This document shows, one piece after another, positions 56,248 through 60,000 of a stretch of DNA of 60,000 bases. Position numbers and translations under genes: made by a program. Below the pieces are notes generated by a model, which saw nothing but the letters and a program-made list of their open reading frames with translations, ran no database searches and was not told the origin of the DNA. This DNA is from Strigamia acuminata (Eukaryota > Arthropoda > Chilopoda > Geophilomorpha > Linotaeniidae). Each line of letters opens with the position of its first letter. The stretch's first letter is position 1. Location: assembly GCA_949358305.1 (NCBI GenBank), contig OX442314.1, forward strand, positions 8,117,060 through 8,177,059. The letters are read 5' to 3'.

Positions 56248-57290
56248 TTACCCACCCATCTGAGGTTGGATTAAGTGGGAAACTTCTTGCAACAAAGAAT
56301 TCATCCTAAGAGTTGGATTTGGTTGTTTAGCAACATGTTGATCCGTAGGTAACAGTTTTGTCAGTATCGCGTTGAACCTTTCTGCAAGTCCATTGCATTG
56401 TGGGTGATATGAATTAGAAGTAGTATGTCGAATGTATTTCTGCAGCATTTCATCTTGCGCAGTCCGTTGAGGACATCGCAAAACTGTTGCCAGTGTAGCA
56501 TTGAACCTTTCTATTACCGTCTTCACCCGAAAATAAGACCACGTGTAATGAATCGCGTTTCCAATGATTTAAAATAGACGCGTTTGAAAGACGCCGCGAT
56601 ACAGTATTCTCAGGGAGCCTGGTCGTAAGTACCTGCTCAACCGTGAATGTGCACCTGGAAATAGGTGGCACACACTCCAGATACTGACAAAACACAAATT
56701 TATTTTGCCGGATCCTTCCGAGCCGTAAAAATGGAGGACAGAAATGCTCGGTAGTCACTGGAATCAGAAACAACACAAAGCCTACACAAAATTCGTATTA
56801 TCCCGATGCGTCGGCAAAGTTATTGACTCTATTAATTTGTATTCATTACGCTGATTAAAAAAACAAAAAAGATGTATAAATTAACGAAAACAACGATACG
56901 ATAGTATACGTATAGTGTATGTTTTAAATATTTTTATACAAATCTGAATATAACACCATGATGTTATTTTCGGATGAAGACGGTAGTCTATATATTCGAT
57001 GTGCTCTTCGAAAGTGTCAGAGGTTGACACAACATCGTCTATGTACGCCCAAACGAAGTCGTATAGCATATCACCAAAAACACTCTCGATCAGTTTTTGA
57101 AACGTACTTGGGGCATTCACTAAGCCATTGTAGGCAATATGGACTAGAAATAACATACGTGTGCTTCGTCAACATTTCGTCTTGTGTGATCCGTTCGAGA
57201 CACCCAGTCACTATGATCTATCGCATTGAACCTTTCCACCAACCCATTGCTTTGTGGATGATACGATTAGATGTAACGTAAACGCCTAAA
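56248..57290 (-). mobile_element. Degraded Ty3/gypsy-type pol fragments
   Basis: On the minus strand a reverse-transcriptase fragment at about 56980-57130 shows NAPSTFQKL and the AYIDDVV catalytic-site block. Integrase fragments with YHPQ.NGL.ERFNA lie at 57222-57263 and 56369-56410, with a further ERFNA piece at about 56498-56512. The order (integrase, RT, integrase) and frameshifts show a rearranged, dead copy. No LTRs were identified. Confidence 0.8.
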
Positions 57291-57483
57291 CTTTTGCAAT
57301 TGTGCCAATCACGCAATAAATTGATTTTGTTCAAATTTAACTACGAATTTAACTACGTGCCGTAATTTCGCACCTTTTCTGACCAAATGGCACGTGGTCC
57401 CGCGATTAAAAACCAAAAAGTTAAAAATGAAATTTTTCTTTGGGAAATCGACGTGAGGATGAGCAATGTCGAGTGAGGGCCTC

Positions 57484-57497
57484 GTTACCATGGCGAC
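57484..57497. promoter_or_regulatory. Candidate X-box (RFX site)
   Basis: GTTACCATGGCGAC fits the RFX consensus RYYNYY-N(1-3)-RRNRAC. RFX factors control ciliary genes. No ciliary gene was identified beside it, so this may be chance. Confidence 0.4.
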
Positions 57498-57876
57498 GAT
57501 TGAAATGGGCGTGGCACGAGTTGACACCGGTTCGAGTGAGTGACCTGAGACCGGATTTGGCGGTTCGACACCTTAACAGGTGGGCTTCTTCATGTTTTAC
57601 ATCATGAGATCACGTTGTTATACATTAAAAAAGAGAAGAATAAATTTTTTTTTGTTTTTAATTTAAGTAAAAAAAAAAAACCAAGATGGCGGCCGTGTGG
57701 ATTTATTATATTTTTTCCCACACGAAAAAAGTAGGCAAATTGAGCGTTGAAAATTGGACGAGTTTGTGCGAGATGAATGACATGGAAAATATTTATTTTT
57801 TCGGATTTCCACATTCCGCTTTTTGATTTAATTAGCTGAAGATGAACTTGTTCTCATCGTAAAAATTATAACTGAC

Positions 57877-57909
57877 TTTTCCAATTGCCTCGTAAAGTTC
57901 ATCCGCCAT
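57877..57909 (-). CDS. Possible first coding exon, MADELYEAIGK
   Basis: Minus strand: ATGGCG in a good start context opens 11 codons ending at a plausible donor, AAA|gtcagt. Without splicing the frame closes after 25 codons at 57832, which would be a micropeptide. The family is unknown and no further exon was found; upstream sequence is ordinary. Weak support. Confidence 0.25.
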
Positions 57910-58119
57910 TTTTTTTGTCTGTCTGGCCACCTACTCGCTGTACGGTGAAGTAATAACACTTTTGAGTTTCCCCCTGCACCAGGGGTAGCAAATTGGTGGT
58001 CAAATTATAGTTAAGTCATCTGTGGGGTAGGAAAACGACTTTGCGTTATTTTTTTTAAAAAAGACGTTCAGATAAGTTGCCATTAGCAACAATAAATTTT
58101 TTTTTGAAAAATATCGAAT

Positions 58120-58720
58120 TTTATCGATACATTTACTAAAGAATTCAAAATGTTTATCCAGAATATCAGCAAAAATATTGCAAACATCGGCTAAAGTATT
58201 GCAAATATGGAGTAAGAAATTCCAAATATCGTCTAAAATGACATAAAATTGGTTAATATATCCTAATATCATCTAAAATGATATAAAATCGACAAATATA
58301 TGCTTATATCGTCTAAAATAACATAAAAAACGAAAATAAATGAAGTTATCATAAAGACAAACTAAAATATAGAAAAATCGGCTTAAATTCCATAAAAATG
58401 GACTGAAATATGGTTAAAATCGATTAAAAATATGGTTAAAATCGACTAAATTATGGTTAAATCGACTAAAATATGGTTAAATCGACTAAAATATGGTTAA
58501 AATCGACTAAAATATGGTTAAATCGACTAAAATATGGTTTAAATCAACTAAAATATGATTTAAATCAACTAAAATACAATTAATATCGACTAAACCTTCA
58601 TAAATATGAACTGAAATGTTGTTAAAGCGACTGGAATATGGAATAATCGACTAAAATATCGTAACACCAACTAAAACATATTGAAAATCGACTAAAATTC
58701 CACAGATATATACTAAACTA
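58120..58720. repeat. Tandem repeat, 'aaaatatggttaaatcgact' type
   Basis: A degenerate first part (to about 58340) with 'tattgcaaatatcg' words, then about 15 units of roughly 20 bp from 58380. Confidence 0.85.
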
Positions 58721-58939
58721 TCGAACAATCGACTAAAAAATCGATATCCCAAAACCCAAAACTCCAAACAAACCCACCTTCAATTCTTTTCCCACACATT
58801 CCACAACCAAACTCAACAAATATTTAACCGATTCCACTTACCCCCTAAACTAAACCAAAACCAAAACCAAAACCAAAACCAACTCCCACCCACCTGTCCA
58901 CACCAAAAAAAATTAAAAACCAACGATCCAAATTGCCCA

Positions 58940-59063
58940 AAAACTTAACGGGCGCCGAGCGAGTGCGCGGCACCGCGGCATCCGTTCGGCCCAACAGCGG
59001 TCGACCTCCCGCAGTCCATCATCATAAACCCCCCTGGAACCGCCAAGCTACTTGTCGTCACAG
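58940..59063. other. GC-rich segment ending at a donor-like site
   Basis: About 120 bp of GC-rich sequence ends at ACAG|gtgagc (plus strand, 59063). It may be a 5' UTR exon on the plus strand, since no ATG is open on that strand. No similarity was recognised. Confidence 0.3.
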
Positions 59064-59404
59064 GTGAGCTGGAAATTTGAGATATTTGGACAAATTCCAA
59101 AAGAGGGGACCGCGAATAGAGGGGTCCGAGTTGAAATAGGACACTAGACCAAGGTGAAACAGGTGAGACAGGTGGAACACAAAAGAAGAAGAAAAAGTCA
59201 CCCACTGCTGTCCCACGACCTTTGCTCGCCGCTCTGAACAAGTAAATTTATTAACAGGCAAGCTTTTGTTCGCTGCGAGATTTAAGCCGCGTTTTGTTCC
59301 ATTTTTATCAACAGTGTCGTAAAGTGGGATCAATTCACACTAAGTCGATTATAAACCACAAATGTGTAAATTGATGGTGCTTTTTATTAGTTTTTGAGGG
59401 TTTT

Positions 59405-59705
59405 TCCCGATCGACGGGGATTTGGTTATTTTCGGGCGGCGTGAGGTCGACTCGATGCGGGTGGCGGTTTGCGAATCTCCGTCGAAAAAGTTAAAACGAT
59501 TAAATTGTTTTTTTTTTTTTAAATTTTTAATAAAATTTTTATTTTATTAAAAATGTTTGCTTTCGTTTTAAAAAATATAATATTTTAATTTTTAAAGATT
59601 TTCATTTTTTTTTTAAAATTTTTCTAAATCGACGGAAATTGTTTATTTCTCGGGCGGCTTTCGGTCGCCCCGACGCGGCATCGACGTAACCAAAACTCCG
59701 TCCAA
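59405..59705. repeat. Pair of diverged direct repeats
   Basis: Segments at about 59405-59490 and 59625-59705 share the order CGACGG, 'ttattt(t/c)cgggcggc', GGTCG, CGA.GCGG and CTCCGTC, about 220 bp apart. Their origin is unknown. Confidence 0.55.
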
Positions 59706-59765
59706 ACCAAAAAATTAAAAAAAACCATTCAAAAATTCAGGTATTTCCTCCCAAAAAAAAAAAAA

Positions 59766-59771
59766 TTTATT
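59766..59771 (-). promoter_or_regulatory. Candidate poly(A) signal for the right-end gene
   Basis: AATAAA on the minus strand, 36 nt past the stop codon of the exon at 59807-59934. Confidence 0.5.
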
Positions 59772-59806
59772 TTCCAACCAAAAAAAAAAAAAAAAATAGA
59801 AAAAAA

Positions 59807-59934
59807 CTAGGGATGGGGAGAGAAAGGCACTTTAGACGGTTCCTGCAGGTGGTGGCGTTGACCTTGAACGGGATCCAAATCCACGCCGTCCGCAATCAAG
59901 GTCAGCGCCGGCTCCCGTCGCGCAATCTCCCGCA
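59807..59934 (-). CDS. Likely last coding exon of an unrecognised gene
   Basis: Minus strand: acceptor tttttag, then 2 nt completing a split codon, then 41 codons from REIARREPALTLIADGVDLD to ...KVPFSPHP and TAG at 59807-59809. Codon-like composition, a clean acceptor and an AATAAA 36 nt later support a terminal exon. I do not recognise the family. The rest of the gene lies beyond the window. If real, it sits inside, or bounds, the long 5' intron of the Jagged gene. Confidence 0.55.
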
Positions 59935-60000
59935 CTAAAAAACCATTTAAAACAACACCTCCGTCGCCACCACCGACCCAAACCACACCCGAAACCTTCA

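Overview
The window is AT-rich nuclear DNA from an invertebrate animal. The protein genes are split by GT-AG introns, and all four recognisable ones are conserved bilaterian genes: a DAAM formin, the splicing factor SNW1/SKIP, a NUDT14-type Nudix hydrolase and a Serrate/Jagged Notch ligand. The Jagged tail carries a motif (NEENLRRY...NPL) that I know from arthropod Serrate, so a protostome is the best guess. I cannot name the phylum.

Layout. (1) 1-2560 is a small-RNA locus: tRNA-Arg(CCT), then an inverted repeat of about 0.7 kb per arm around a spacer of about 0.85 kb. Each arm carries one U5 snRNA gene and one initiator tRNA-Met gene. (2) 2560-9100 is mostly non-coding, with tandem arrays and one possible first exon of a secreted protein near 5.1 kb. 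(3) 9106-18505 (+) is a complete DAAM gene of 23 coding exons, all joined in frame. (4) 20612-24068 (-) is complete SNW1 in 9 exons. It is head-to-head with (5) complete NUDT14 at 24517-25412 (+), 5 exons, with 448 bp between the two start codons. (6) 26240-43246 (-) holds 20 exons of Serrate/Jagged, from the end of the MNNL region through DSL, 16 EGF repeats, VWC, transmembrane segment and tail. The signal peptide and most of MNNL were not found and probably lie beyond the right edge. (7) 43247-59800 holds tandem arrays and dead mobile elements: two retrotransposon primer-binding sites matching the initiator tRNA-Met, a hAT-type MITE with perfect 8-bp target duplication, another MITE, and Ty3/gypsy pol fragments. 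(8) At the right end there is a likely terminal coding exon of an unrecognised minus-strand gene.

The most striking large-scale property is that nearly every long intron or spacer carries its own AT-rich minisatellite. The unit sequences all differ, but unit lengths are often about 20, 30-31 or 42 bp. One such array, in the Jagged gene, repeats a perfect CSL/Su(H)-type motif every 42 bp.

Functionally the window mixes core RNA machinery (U5, SNW1, initiator tRNA) with signalling and cytoskeleton genes (Jagged for Notch signalling, DAAM for planar polarity and actin). Apart from the shared SNW1/NUDT14 promoter region I see no sign that these neighbours are co-regulated.
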